From Beijerinckiaceae bacterium (lineage in GTDB: Bacteria > Pseudomonadota > Alphaproteobacteria > Rhizobiales > Beijerinckiaceae), in contig CANGBC010000003.1 of the NCBI GenBank assembly GCA_947452005.1, positions 124,001 to 188,000 on the forward strand: a stretch of DNA of 64,000 nucleotides, in the 5' to 3' direction. The notes under the pieces are model-generated. The model worked only from the letters and a program-made list of their open reading frames with translations. It was not told the DNA's origin and ran no database searches. Of this stretch, positions 25,789-34,683 are shown piece by piece. Position 1 is the first letter of the stretch; every line of letters begins with the position of its first letter. The position numbers were made by a program, and so were the translations under genes.

Positions 25789-26988
25789 ATGTCAGCCGCT
25801 GACGACATTCACTTCGCGTCCAATGGTGGTGCCATTTTCCGTGACCCCTATATGGAATGGGCCACCCGCCAAGACATCCCGATCCATCTTGATTTCGGCC
25901 ATGATCTGCTCGCGCTCGAAACAGCCCCTTGGGCGCACTATGACGCGCGCGGCTGCTTTGCGCATACCCATGGTCGCGGTGACTTCTGTGCGAATTTTGT
26001 GCTCGAGGTCGAGCCCGGTCGCAAGACCAAGCCGGTGAAACATCTGCACGAAGCGTTCTTCTTTGCGCTGTCTGGCTATGGCTCGACAACGGTCTGGCTG
26101 ACTGACGGCACCAAGAACACATTCGAATGGGGACCCAAGGCCCTCTTCGCCATTCCGCTCAATTGCGAATATCAGATCTTCAATACATCAGGCCATGAGC
26201 GCGCACGCCTGTCATGCACCAATGATCTGCCGCTGGCGCTCAACCATTATCACAATGAAGACTTCATCTTCGCCAATGACTTCAAATTCCCTGAGCGCAC
26301 GGGACCGGAAAATCGCTTTCAGGGCGAAGGCGAACATTTCACTTATGACCGCAAGAAGAATGGCGGACAGATCAACATCTGGGAAACCAACTTCGTGCAG
26401 GATCTGACGGCCTTCAAACTGTACGAACTCAACACGCGCGGCAAAGGCTCGCGCAATGTGTTCTTTCAGCTGGCGGATGGCACAATGCATTCGCACACGT
26501 CAGAGATCCCGGTTGGTCGTTACAAAAAAGCCCATCGCCACGCCGCAGGCACGCATGTGCATGCCGTCTCGGGCGCTGGCTATTCGCTGCTCTGGTATGA
26601 AGGCGACGATAAATTCGTCGAATTGCCGTGGCGTCATGGCATCATGTACACGCCGCCGTTCTGGATGTTCCACCAGCACTTCAACACGTCTGATGCGCCC
26701 GCGCGCTATCTCGCCTGCTCGATTGGCAGCGCGCGCTATCCCTTCATCTCGCTGCGCCGCGTCAGCAATGAAGGGGGCGGATCGACATCGGTCAAACAGG
26801 GCGGACGCCAGATCGAATATGAAGATCAGGATCCGCGCATCCACCGCAAGTTTTTGCGCGAGCTGAAAGCCACTGGCACGGAATCGCTCATGGGCGACGT
26901 CTTTGATGAAGATGCGATCATGCAGATTCCCGAAGAGAGCCTGACCGGGCCGATCCGCACGCCCGAACTCAAAGGGCCTGCGATCTAG
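25789..26988 (+). CDS. Large bicupin protein, paralog A
   Basis: This is a protein of about 399 residues with two cupin domains and no signal peptide. First domain: KHLHEAFFFALSGYGST then FEWGPKALFAIPLN. Second domain: YKKAHRHAAGTHVHAVSGAG then LLWYEGD, and HQHFNTSDAPARYL. The end KQGGRQIEYEDQDPRIH is shared almost exactly with the bicupin at 56212. Metal-binding His residues are present in both cupins, so a dioxygenase, isomerase or decarboxylase activity is possible but unproven. Several in-frame ATGs exist (25777, 25783, 25789); the last fits a GGGGA site best. Its stop overlaps that of the convergent Bug gene at CTAG. Confidence 0.82.
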   Translation: MSAADDIHFASNGGAIFRDPYMEWATRQDIPIHLDFGHDLLALETAPWAHYDARGCFAHTHGRGDFCANFVLEVEPGRKTKPVKHLHEAFFFALSGYGSTTVWLTDGTKNTFEWGPKALFAIPLNCEYQIFNTSGHERARLSCTNDLPLALNHYHNEDFIFANDFKFPERTGPENRFQGEGEHFTYDRKKNGGQINIWETNFVQDLTAFKLYELNTRGKGSRNVFFQLADGTMHSHTSEIPVGRYKKAHRHAAGTHVHAVSGAGYSLLWYEGDDKFVELPWRHGIMYTPPFWMFHQHFNTSDAPARYLACSIGSARYPFISLRRVSNEGGGSTSVKQGGRQIEYEDQDPRIHRKFLRELKATGTESLMGDVFDEDAIMQIPEESLTGPIRTPELKGPAI

Positions 26989-28076
26989 TCCTTGCCGGCG
27001 CGCGAGGCATAATTCATCAGCCAGTCGCGCTCTTCATCCTTGATGGTGAGAGCGCGGCGCACTTCGTCTTGCACATTGTCGCCTGTTTCATAATCGGGCA
27101 CGAAGCCGACGAGCTTTTCGGCTTCAGTCGCATAGTCGGGATCTTTCTCAAACGCGCGGATGGCATCGCGCACCGCAGTCATCGCCTCATTTGGCACGTT
27201 CGGCGGGAAAGCAATCATGCGCTGCATCGCAGAGGATGTGGCCAGCACACGCTTGTAGGCCTCCCACAATTCGCCCGATGGCTCATGGCCCTTCACCTCC
27301 CGATAGAATGTATCGAAGGAGGGCATGTTGAGGCCACGCACCTGCCCAGGCTGCGCAAAGCGTGTGCCGTTCCAGCCGGGATTGTAGAAGAGCGGCACAG
27401 CCGTGCCATTGGCGATCACGCCGGGCTCGACAACCGAGCGATAGCCGGGCGGGCTTTCAGAAAACAGATTGATCTCGCCGCGATCAAACGCCAGACGCGC
27501 GGCAGAATTGCTCTTGTAGCCCGTGACATATTTATATTTCAGCCCAAGCATGTCGGCGGTCAGGCGCAACAGCAAATCCTTGGATGAATCAGCCGACAGT
27601 CCGCCGATAACAAGATTTTGCGAGCGCATGATGTCCGCGCCTTTTTTCATGTTCGGCTGGGCGGCATCTGCACGCACATAATAGACTGTGGTGCCGGGCT
27701 GATAGGCGACGAAATTATAGGAGAGAATATCGACGCGGGCTTTTTCTTTCACGCTCGCATGGCGCCAGGCGATGCCTGACAAATAGCCGATGGTTGTGCC
27801 ATCACGGGGTGCAATTTCGCCCAGAAAATTCGTGCCGACTGCGCCGCCAGCGCCATCCATATTCTGCACGATGATATTGGGTTTGCCGGCCAGATGTCGG
27901 CCGAGGAATTTGGCAAAGAGCCGCCCCTCAATATCTGTGGGGCCAGCGGCTGCGAAATTCACCAGAACCGTGACGCGCTTGCCCTTATAGAAATCATCAG
28001 CGGCCTGAACCGGCACAGACGACAGAGCTGCAACAAGACCGGCAATTGCGTAAGCGACCTTTCCTGCGAAAGCCAT
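26985..28076 (-). CDS. Bug/TctC-like periplasmic binding protein 2 (divergent)
   Basis: This 363-residue exported protein has a signal peptide ending at VPVQAADDFYKG. Family landmarks are GKRVTVLVNFAAAGPTDIEG, LAGKPNIIVQNMDGAGGAVG and IAPRDGTTIGYLSG. It differs from the other Bug proteins here in carrying EINLFSESPPGYRSVVEPG in place of the usual MERGE loop and in a longer C-terminus (DEERDWLMNYASRAG), so it may bind another ligand class. The ATG at 28076 follows GGGAGGG. It is convergent with bicupin A and lies downstream of a small-cupin gene, from which a terminator separates it. Confidence 0.86.
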   Translation of the reverse strand: MAFAGKVAYAIAGLVAALSSVPVQAADDFYKGKRVTVLVNFAAAGPTDIEGRLFAKFLGRHLAGKPNIIVQNMDGAGGAVGTNFLGEIAPRDGTTIGYLSGIAWRHASVKEKARVDILSYNFVAYQPGTTVYYVRADAAQPNMKKGADIMRSQNLVIGGLSADSSKDLLLRLTADMLGLKYKYVTGYKSNSAARLAFDRGEINLFSESPPGYRSVVEPGVIANGTAVPLFYNPGWNGTRFAQPGQVRGLNMPSFDTFYREVKGHEPSGELWEAYKRVLATSSAMQRMIAFPPNVPNEAMTAVRDAIRAFEKDPDYATEAEKLVGFVPDYETGDNVQDEVRRALTIKDEERDWLMNYASRAGKD

Positions 28077-28155
28077 CGCACCCTCCCTCAAAGCCCGCAT
28101 CTGGTGCGCGGGTCATTGTGACAAGGCTAGCAAGCTTTGGGCTCGCACGCAAAAA

Positions 28156-28179
28156 GAAAGCCGCCAGAAGGCGGCTTTC
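28156..28179 (-). terminator. Terminator of the small-cupin gene
   Basis: GAAAGCCGCC and GGCGGCTTTC form a perfect ten-base stem with an AGAA loop. On the minus strand it is followed by CTTTTTG, about 20 bases after the cupin stop. Confidence 0.88.
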
Positions 28180-28201
28180 AAAAGATGTCTACACAGCGGG
28201 T

Positions 28202-28621
28202 TCAGATTCGCTGGGTGATGTTTTCGACCTTGATCGAACCCACTTCGAATTTCTGCGGGGCCGCATCGACGCGCTCGGTTTTCACGGCCTTGTCAAAGCC
28301 TGCCATCTGCAGGATTTCGAGATCTTCATCGCCCGAGCTCTCGAACCAATATTGAGCGCCCGCCGGGATGAGGATGCCTTCGTGCTTGGCAAATTCGCCA
28401 ATCAGCACATCACCGGGGCCATAAAACTTCACCTTGCCGCTCAGGACAAACCAGAAGCCATCCATGCCACGGTGCGAGTGGAGATTGTTCTCGCCACCTT
28501 CGCTGACCACCTGCACGCGGCCACGGATAATATCGGTCCCCGCCAGCTGGACGATGCCTTTGCCCTTTTTCAGCTCGGGTTTTTTGTAGCTGAAGACCTG
28601 ATAGGATTTTTCGTCTGTCAT
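28202..28621 (-). CDS. Small single-domain cupin protein
   Basis: This is a 139-residue cupin. Metal-site motif 1 is GENNLHSHRGMDGFWFVLSG near residues 44-63 and motif 2 is around HEGILIPAGAQYWFES near 80. The track start adds 17 residues; two adjacent ATGs follow GGGAGG and the second (28621) has the better spacing. Single cupins of this kind bind a metal and are often isomerases, dioxygenases or auxiliary proteins. It lies between two Bug genes on the same strand: 81 bases after Bug 3 and, past a terminator, before Bug 2. The association of Bug proteins and cupins recurs in this window. Confidence 0.83.
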   Translation of the reverse strand: MTDEKSYQVFSYKKPELKKGKGIVQLAGTDIIRGRVQVVSEGGENNLHSHRGMDGFWFVLSGKVKFYGPGDVLIGEFAKHEGILIPAGAQYWFESSGDEDLEILQMAGFDKAVKTERVDAAPQKFEVGSIKVENITQRI

Positions 28622-28702
28622 CATATCCTCCCAATGGCCCCGTTGGCGGGCGTTATCTCCAGTTTGTGACAAAGATCGTGCACAGAGGCAAGCCTCCCGC
28701 GA

Positions 28703-29743
28703 TCACTTCACAAGGTCACCCAGCAGCACACGGGCGCGCGCGACCACTTCAGGCCGCGTATTGACGATGGCATCGGCAATGCGCTGCGCCTCCTCGCCCG
28801 TCATCGGGCTGATATCCATCTTGGCCTTGTCAGCATCGGCCAGGAACTGCGGATCAGCCATGACGGCATCATAAGCGCGGCGCAAAGCGGTGATCCGGTC
28901 CTTGGGCACGCCGGGCGTGACAACAAGGGTGCGCGCCACAGCCGTCTCGGCTGAGACAAAGCGCAGGATTTCGCGATCCGCATCGTTTCCGGCCAGCTCC
29001 AGCAGGAGCGGCACATCTTTCAGATCGGGATGGCGCACGAGCCCCACCTGCGTGATGAAATTGATCTTCTTTTGCGCAATCCAGTCGCCGCTGGTCGCCT
29101 TCCACGAGGCCCAGGAATTGGACGCGCGCACTTCAACTTCGCCGCGCTCCATCGCCAGATTGACTTCAACTCCCCCCGGATAGCCCGTGACAATATTGAG
29201 CTGCGTGCCGAGCACGGCATTCATCAGCTCCGCATATAAAGCACCTGACGTGCCCATCGGCGCGCCGACGATCGCTTTGCGGGGTTTGAGATCGGCGAAC
29301 GTCTTGATGCCGGTTGTGTGCCAAGCCGCCATGACATTTGGCGCGCTGGTCGAATTGCCGATGAAAGCAAACTCGCGCGTGTCGAATTTGATTTGCGGAT
29401 TGCCGAGCGCCTGCAGCGCCATCATGGTCGACATGAGCGCATGCAAATGCGTGCCATCGCGGGGTGCCACCTGCGTCATGTAATTGGCGGCCACAATGCC
29501 ACCACCACCGGGCATGTTGCGCACGACCACGGTCGGCTGACCGGGAATGGTCTTTTGCAGATATTTGCCAATCAGGCGGGCGCGCAGATCATAATCATTG
29601 CCCGCCGACGTGCCCACAACAATGTCGAGTGTCTTGCCACGATAGAAATCGGCAACATCCTGAGCGGCGGCGGGGGTGCCCAGCGAAAAGCCGACAAGAC
29701 CGGCTGACAGCAGGGCCGCGGCGAACCCTTGGCGCAAAAACAT
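28703..29743 (-). CDS. Bug/TctC-family periplasmic binding protein 3
   Basis: This is a 346-residue exported binding protein. The start at 29743 has GGGAGGA upstream, so the 137-codon extension in the track is rejected. A signal peptide ends near TPAAAQDVADFYRG. Family blocks are LDIVVGTSAGNDYDLRARLI, IPGQPTVVVRNMPGGGGIVA, VAPRDGTHLHAL and AMERGEVEVRAS. The C-terminus has the usual MTGEEAQRIADAIV. It is probably the first gene of a transcript that continues into the small cupin. No TctAB genes are nearby. It is divergent from the TonB-like gene. Confidence 0.9.
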   Translation of the reverse strand: MFLRQGFAAALLSAGLVGFSLGTPAAAQDVADFYRGKTLDIVVGTSAGNDYDLRARLIGKYLQKTIPGQPTVVVRNMPGGGGIVAANYMTQVAPRDGTHLHALMSTMMALQALGNPQIKFDTREFAFIGNSTSAPNVMAAWHTTGIKTFADLKPRKAIVGAPMGTSGALYAELMNAVLGTQLNIVTGYPGGVEVNLAMERGEVEVRASNSWASWKATSGDWIAQKKINFITQVGLVRHPDLKDVPLLLELAGNDADREILRFVSAETAVARTLVVTPGVPKDRITALRRAYDAVMADPQFLADADKAKMDISPMTGEEAQRIADAIVNTRPEVVARARVLLGDLVK

Positions 29744-29875
29744 GTGGCTTCCTCCCGATCTTCTTTTTTTCTGATCCAAGACTACAGGGTGGCTCGCATC
29801 CCGCCAAGCGCAGGGGCTGGCGGAATCTGCCCGGGACCAATAGAAATTCCCTACCCCAAGAGGACCAGCCCTGTC

Positions 29876-30655
29876 GTGACGAGCCTTGAACCAGCGGTGG
29901 AAGTGACAGTCGAGCCCGTGCCGCTCGACCTGCGCAACGCGCTGCCTGCGCGCGCGGCCCATCGCGACACGTTGCGCTATTTGGGTAGCTTTCTGATCGG
30001 TCTTGCCTTGCATGCGCTCATCTTCTTTGCGCTCACTGATTTTCCCGCTGATGTCCCGCCGCTTGAGGAAGTGATCCCGGTTGAAGTGATCATCGAGCCG
30101 CCGCCCGAACAACCCGCGCCACAGCCCGAGACGCCAGCCCCGGAGCCTGAGCAAGCCCCGCAGCCAAACATTGATCTGAAGCCCGCAACTGACGCGCCGC
30201 GCCCATCAAATGAAGATCGCAGCGGGCAAGCGACAAAGCCCGAGCCTGCCGAAAAGCCGCAAGAGAAAGCAGCCAAAGAACCCGACAAAGAGCCGCCGAA
30301 AAGGCCTGATTATTGGGGATTGCAAACGCAATTGCCGCCGCTCGAATTTTCAGCGCCGGCGCCAAAATCAAGCCTCATGCGCGGCCAGGCGGAACGCACC
30401 TATAGTTCGACTGTCTATGCGATGATCATGGAAAAATTATCGCTGCCAGAAAAGCGCAAACAAGGACGCATGCATGTGCGCGTGTCGTTTGGCATTGATA
30501 GCGCGGGCCATATTTTCCAGTCCGCCGTCATCCAGTCCAGCGGCGATTCAGGCCTTGATGGGGCGACCCTTGATGCTGTGCGTAAAGCGGGCACATTGCC
30601 GCCACCGCCCAACGGCGGGCCAGTCTATTTATATTTCGATCTCGAGACGAATTGA
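29876..30655 (+). CDS. TonB-like energy-transducing/cell-envelope protein
   Basis: This protein of about 259 residues has one N-terminal membrane helix (FLIGLALHALIFFALTDF), then a long Pro-Glu-Lys-rich periplasmic linker (QPAPQPETPAPEPEQAPQ), and a C-terminal TonB/TolA-like domain ending MHVRVSFGIDSAGHIFQSAV and TLPPPPNGGPVYLYF. This is the architecture of TonB proteins that drive outer-membrane receptors. The track ORF begins inside the divergent Bug gene; a GTG at 29876 behind AGAGGA is the most plausible start. No exbBD or receptor gene is adjacent. It is convergent with the LysR gene and only one base separates the stops. Confidence 0.78.
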   Translation: MTSLEPAVEVTVEPVPLDLRNALPARAAHRDTLRYLGSFLIGLALHALIFFALTDFPADVPPLEEVIPVEVIIEPPPEQPAPQPETPAPEPEQAPQPNIDLKPATDAPRPSNEDRSGQATKPEPAEKPQEKAAKEPDKEPPKRPDYWGLQTQLPPLEFSAPAPKSSLMRGQAERTYSSTVYAMIMEKLSLPEKRKQGRMHVRVSFGIDSAGHIFQSAVIQSSGDSGLDGATLDAVRKAGTLPPPPNGGPVYLYFDLETN

Positions 30656-30656
30656 C

Positions 30657-31568
30657 CTATTCGACCAGATCCCAATAGGGACGCGGGCCAAAGCGCTCCG
30701 CCAGAAAGTCCACAAAGGCGCGGACCTTTGGCGACAGATGCCGCGCATGCGGATAGAGCGCGTGCAGCCCCAAATTTTGGGGCATGAAATCATCCAGCAC
30801 ACTCACCAGCGTGCCCGCCTGCAAATCCCGCCCGACAATGAAGGTTGGCAGAATGGTGAGCCCCATGCCGCCGAGTGCCGCTACGCGCAAAGCATCGCCA
30901 TTGTTGATGGCTATTTTGCTGTCGACTTTGACCACGAGCGGCTTGCCGTCGTGATTGATAAATTTCCATTCATGCGCTGAGGCAATGTTGCTGTTGACGA
31001 TACAGGCATGGGCGCGCAGATCCTGCGGTTCACGCGGCGTGCCATGGGCTTTGAGATAAGCGGGGCTTGCACTCACCACGAGACGAATGGGGGCGAGGCG
31101 GCGCGCGATCAGGCTGGAATCCTGCAGGGCGGCAATGCGCACGGCGACATCAAAACCTTCATCGACCAGATCAACAAAACGATCATTCATCGAAACATCG
31201 AGTTCGACCTCTGGATAGCGCCTCTGAAAATCGGGCAAGGCGGGCGCCAGATGCAGAAAGCCAAAACTCAGCGGCGCATTGACGCGCAATTTGCCGCGCG
31301 GTGCGGCCTGCAATTGCGTGACGGCCAGATTGGCTTCCGCCAGATCGGCGAGAATCTGGCCCACCCGCCCCAGATAGCCCTGCCCCGCCTCAGTGAGCGT
31401 CAAAGAGCGCGTGGTGCGGTGAAACAGGCGCGCACCCAGCTCCGCCTCCAGCGCGCTGACCTGCCGCGAGATCACGGACTTGGACGTGCGCAGCCGCCGT
31501 GCGGCCTCCGAAAAAGACGCCGTTTCAGCAACCTGCACAAAGGCTTCGATGGCAGCCAGACGATCCAT
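30657..31568 (-). CDS. LysR-family transcriptional regulator
   Basis: This is a 303-residue LysR protein. The HTH is VQVAETASFSEAARRLRTSK then SVISRQVSALEAELGARLFH at residues 11-50. The effector domain follows (GKLRVNAPLSFGFLHLAPAL). The subgroup with RSLTLTEAGQGYL and a C-terminal FVDFLAERF is the large AaeR/DmlR-like clade. It is divergent from the pirin-wrbA pair across a 124-base gap that holds two nested inverted repeats, so it very probably controls that operon. The effector is unknown. Confidence 0.92.
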   Translation of the reverse strand: MDRLAAIEAFVQVAETASFSEAARRLRTSKSVISRQVSALEAELGARLFHRTTRSLTLTEAGQGYLGRVGQILADLAEANLAVTQLQAAPRGKLRVNAPLSFGFLHLAPALPDFQRRYPEVELDVSMNDRFVDLVDEGFDVAVRIAALQDSSLIARRLAPIRLVVSASPAYLKAHGTPREPQDLRAHACIVNSNIASAHEWKFINHDGKPLVVKVDSKIAINNGDALRVAALGGMGLTILPTFIVGRDLQAGTLVSVLDDFMPQNLGLHALYPHARHLSPKVRAFVDFLAERFGPRPYWDLVE

Positions 31569-31581
31569 GGCGAGGGCTCCG

Positions 31582-31635
31582 CTTATTGTTGCTAAAATTA
31601 GAACAATAAGTTCTCAAAGTCGATAATTGTTCTAA
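31582..31635. promoter_or_regulatory. Nested inverted repeats between lysR and pirin genes
   Basis: CTTATTGTT (31582-31590) pairs with AACAATAAG (31602-31610), and TTAGAACAAT (31598-31607) pairs with ATTGTTCTAA (31626-31635). Both are perfect and share the half-site AACAAT. The first has an 11-base gap, as in the LysR T-N11-A rule, so these are likely LysR operator sites. Confidence 0.68.
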
Positions 31636-31692
31636 ATATTGATCGCGACTATATCTGGGCCATGTAAAGCCCGAGGGGCAGGAGATGTCGCC

Positions 31693-32397
31693 ATGACCGC
31701 AAAACTTCGCAAAGCTCAAGAGCGCGGCCATGCCAATCATGGCTGGCTTGACAGTTTCCATACGTTTTCTTTCGCCGATTATTATGATCCCGCGCATATG
31801 AGCTTCAGTGCGCTACGCGTGATCAATGAAGACCGCGTGAGTGCAGGCCAGGGTTTTGGCACGCATGGCCACCGCGACATGGAGATCATCTCCTATGTTT
31901 TGGAGGGTGCGCTGGAGCACAAGGATTCGATTGGCACCGGCTCGGTGATCAATGCCGGTGACGTTCAGGTCATGTCAGCAGGCACGGGCATTCGCCATAG
32001 CGAGTTCAACCACTCAGCCAAGGATGGCGTGCATTTTCTGCAAATCTGGATCATGCCGGACGCCACCAATCACACACCGCGTTACGACCAGAAAACCTTT
32101 GTCACCGATGACAAGCGGGGCCGCGCGCGGCTGGTGGTGTCGGGAGACGGGCGTGACGGCTCGCTGATGATCCATCAAGATGCCGATCTTTATGCAAGCC
32201 TTCTGGATGCGGGCGCGAGCCTGCAGCATGAGCTGCGCCAGGGCCGCCGCGGCTGGATCCAGATCATGCGCGGTGCGCTGGAGGTAAACGGCACCAAGCT
32301 TGCGCGTGGGGACGGTCTGGCACTCGAACATGAAACATCGCTGACGATGCGCGCCAGCGAAGACAAGACTGAATTTCTGATTTTCGATCTTCCGTGA
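31693..32397 (+). CDS. Pirin-family protein (YhhW-like bicupin)
   Basis: This is a 234-residue pirin. The metal-binding residues are in [17 protein letters not shown] (two His) and [10 protein letters not shown] (His and Glu), and the family N-terminus [20 protein letters not shown] is exact. E. coli YhhW, a close type, shows quercetin 2,3-dioxygenase activity; the physiological role is generally stress related. The ATG at 31693 follows AGGAGA. It is first in an operon with wrbA and is divergent from a LysR regulator, a frequently conserved arrangement for quinone or electrophile stress. Confidence 0.94.
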   Translation: MTAKLRKAQERGHANHGWLDSFHTFSFADYYDPAHMSFSALRVINEDRVSAGQGFGTHGHRDMEIISYVLEGALEHKDSIGTGSVINAGDVQVMSAGTGIRHSEFNHSAKDGVHFLQIWIMPDATNHTPRYDQKTFVTDDKRGRARLVVSGDGRDGSLMIHQDADLYASLLDAGASLQHELRQGRRGWIQIMRGALEVNGTKLARGDGLALEHETSLTMRASEDKTEFLIFDLP

Positions 32398-32411
32398 AAG
32401 GACAAACGCAG

Positions 32412-33011
32412 ATGGCAAAAGTTCTCGTTCTTTATTACTCGACCTATGGTCACATTGAAAAAATGGCGGAAGCCGTGGCCGAAGGCGCACGTGCTGCTGG
32501 GGCCACCGTTGACATCAAGCGCGTGCCCGAAACCGTACCGGAAGAAATCGCCCGCACGCATCATTTCAAACTCGACCAGAAAGCGCCTGTCGCCAGGGTC
32601 GAAGAGCTTGAACATTATGATGCGATCATTGTGGGCACCGGCACGCGCTTTGGTCGCATCTCGTCGCAAATGGCGGCTTTCCTTGATCAGGCTGGCGGGC
32701 TTTGGGCGCGCGGCGCTTTGAATGGCAAGGTTGGCGCGGCTTTCGCCTCCACCGCGACACAGCATGGCGGTCAGGAGACAACGCTGTTTTCGATCATCAC
32801 CAATCTGCTGCATTTCGGCATGGTGATTGTGGGCCTGCCCTACAGCCATCAGGGTCAGATGAATATGAGCGAGATCGTCGGCGGTGCGCCATATGGGGCA
32901 ACGACCATGGCGGCGGGCGATGGCTCACGCCAGCCCAGCGAGATTGATCTGGCAGGCGCACGCCATCAGGGCGAGCTGGTGGCCAAGACTGCGGCCAAAT
33001 TGTTCGGCTGA
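32412..33011 (+). CDS. wrbA: NAD(P)H:quinone oxidoreductase WrbA
   Basis: This 199-residue flavodoxin-like enzyme reduces quinones by two electrons and so limits semiquinone formation. The FMN phosphate loop is [20 protein letters not shown] at residues 6-25, and PTRFG-equivalent [19 protein letters not shown] and [15 protein letters not shown] are signature blocks of WrbA. The ATG at 32412 gives the normal N-terminus and lies 14 bases after the pirin stop. It is co-transcribed with pirin and followed by a dispersed palindrome and a terminator. Confidence 0.96.
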   Translation: MAKVLVLYYSTYGHIEKMAEAVAEGARAAGATVDIKRVPETVPEEIARTHHFKLDQKAPVARVEELEHYDAIIVGTGTRFGRISSQMAAFLDQAGGLWARGALNGKVGAAFASTATQHGGQETTLFSIITNLLHFGMVIVGLPYSHQGQMNMSEIVGGAPYGATTMAAGDGSRQPSEIDLAGARHQGELVAKTAAKLFG

Positions 33012-33021
33012 GTTTGCCGCC

Positions 33022-33107
33022 GTCATTGCGAGGAGTCGAAGGCGACGCGGCAATCCATAAGGCCACACGTGAGGCTCTGGATTGCTTCGCTTCGCTCGCA
33101 ATGACGA
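33022..33107. repeat. Dispersed palindromic intergenic repeat, copy 4
   Basis: It starts CGTCATTGCGAGGAGTCGAA and ends CTTCGCTCGCAATGACG, with the central arms GCAATCCA and TGGATTGC. It lies between the convergent wrbA and pcaG genes, the same type of position as copies 1 and 2. Confidence 0.9.
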
Positions 33108-33110
33108 TCA

Positions 33111-33146
33111 AAAAAAGCCCCGCAGCAATGCGGGGCTTTCTTTTTT
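33111..33146. terminator. Bidirectional terminator between wrbA and pcaG
   Basis: An A run, then GCCCCGC and GCGGGGC pairing around AGCAAT, then TTTCTTTTTT. With A and T runs on both sides it can serve both convergent genes. Confidence 0.88.
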
Positions 33147-33159
33147 CTGAAGCAGACGA

Positions 33160-33783
33160 TCACACGTCCATAAAGACGGTCTCGTTCTCACCCTGCAAGA
33201 CGATGTCGAATGTGTAAATCGTCTTGCCATCCTTCTGCGAAGGCTTGGCGAGAAGCGTTTCGCGGCGCTGCTTCAATTCAATGCCGCGCAGAACAGGATC
33301 AGACTCATTCGCTTTTTCCTCGTCAGCGAAATACATGCGGGTGTTGAGCCCGATGTTGATGCCGCGCGCGACGATCCAGAGATTGATATGGGGCGCCATC
33401 ACCTTGCCTTCGCGGCCGGCGACACAGCCCGGCTTGACCGTATAGAAACGGAAAATGCCCGTTTCAAAATCGGTACAAGCGCGGCCCCAGCCACGGAAAT
33501 TCGGATCAACCGAACCCGTCTTCTGGCGATCACCCGGATGATTGTAGCGACCATCCGCATTGGCCTGCCAGGCTTCGATCAAAGCGTCCCGCACGAGGCT
33601 GCCTGAGCCATCATAGACACGACCTTCAATGATAATCTGTGCACCGCGCGTGGTGGCGCTGACGAGATTATTGTCGAAGTTGTTCTGGAAAATATCGAAG
33701 CCCGCCTGATGCGGTGCCAGGCCGATATGGACATAAGGGCCTGCCGTCTGAGAGGCGGTTTCCTTGAGATATTTGACGCTCAT
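33160..33783 (-). CDS. pcaG: Protocatechuate 3,4-dioxygenase alpha subunit
   Basis: This 207-residue subunit partners PcaH in intradiol cleavage of protocatechuate to 3-carboxy-cis,cis-muconate. Recognisable blocks are TAGPYVHIGLAPHQAG near residues 13-28, EGRVYDGSGSLVRDALIEAW and APHINLWIVARGINIGLNTR. The alpha chain keeps the fold but lacks the full set of iron ligands, as expected. It starts three bases after the pcaH stop and ends the four-gene operon Bug - hydroxylase - pcaH - pcaG. No other pca genes are in the window. Confidence 0.95.
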   Translation of the reverse strand: MSVKYLKETASQTAGPYVHIGLAPHQAGFDIFQNNFDNNLVSATTRGAQIIIEGRVYDGSGSLVRDALIEAWQANADGRYNHPGDRQKTGSVDPNFRGWGRACTDFETGIFRFYTVKPGCVAGREGKVMAPHINLWIVARGINIGLNTRMYFADEEKANESDPVLRGIELKQRRETLLAKPSQKDGKTIYTFDIVLQGENETVFMDV

Positions 33784-33786
33784 GGA

Positions 33787-34683
<897 letters not shown>

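Noticed and set aside
30090-30371. Minus-strand ORFs in the TonB proline-rich linker
   Set aside because: The repetitive Pro-Glu codons create long open frames on the other strand; no independent support.
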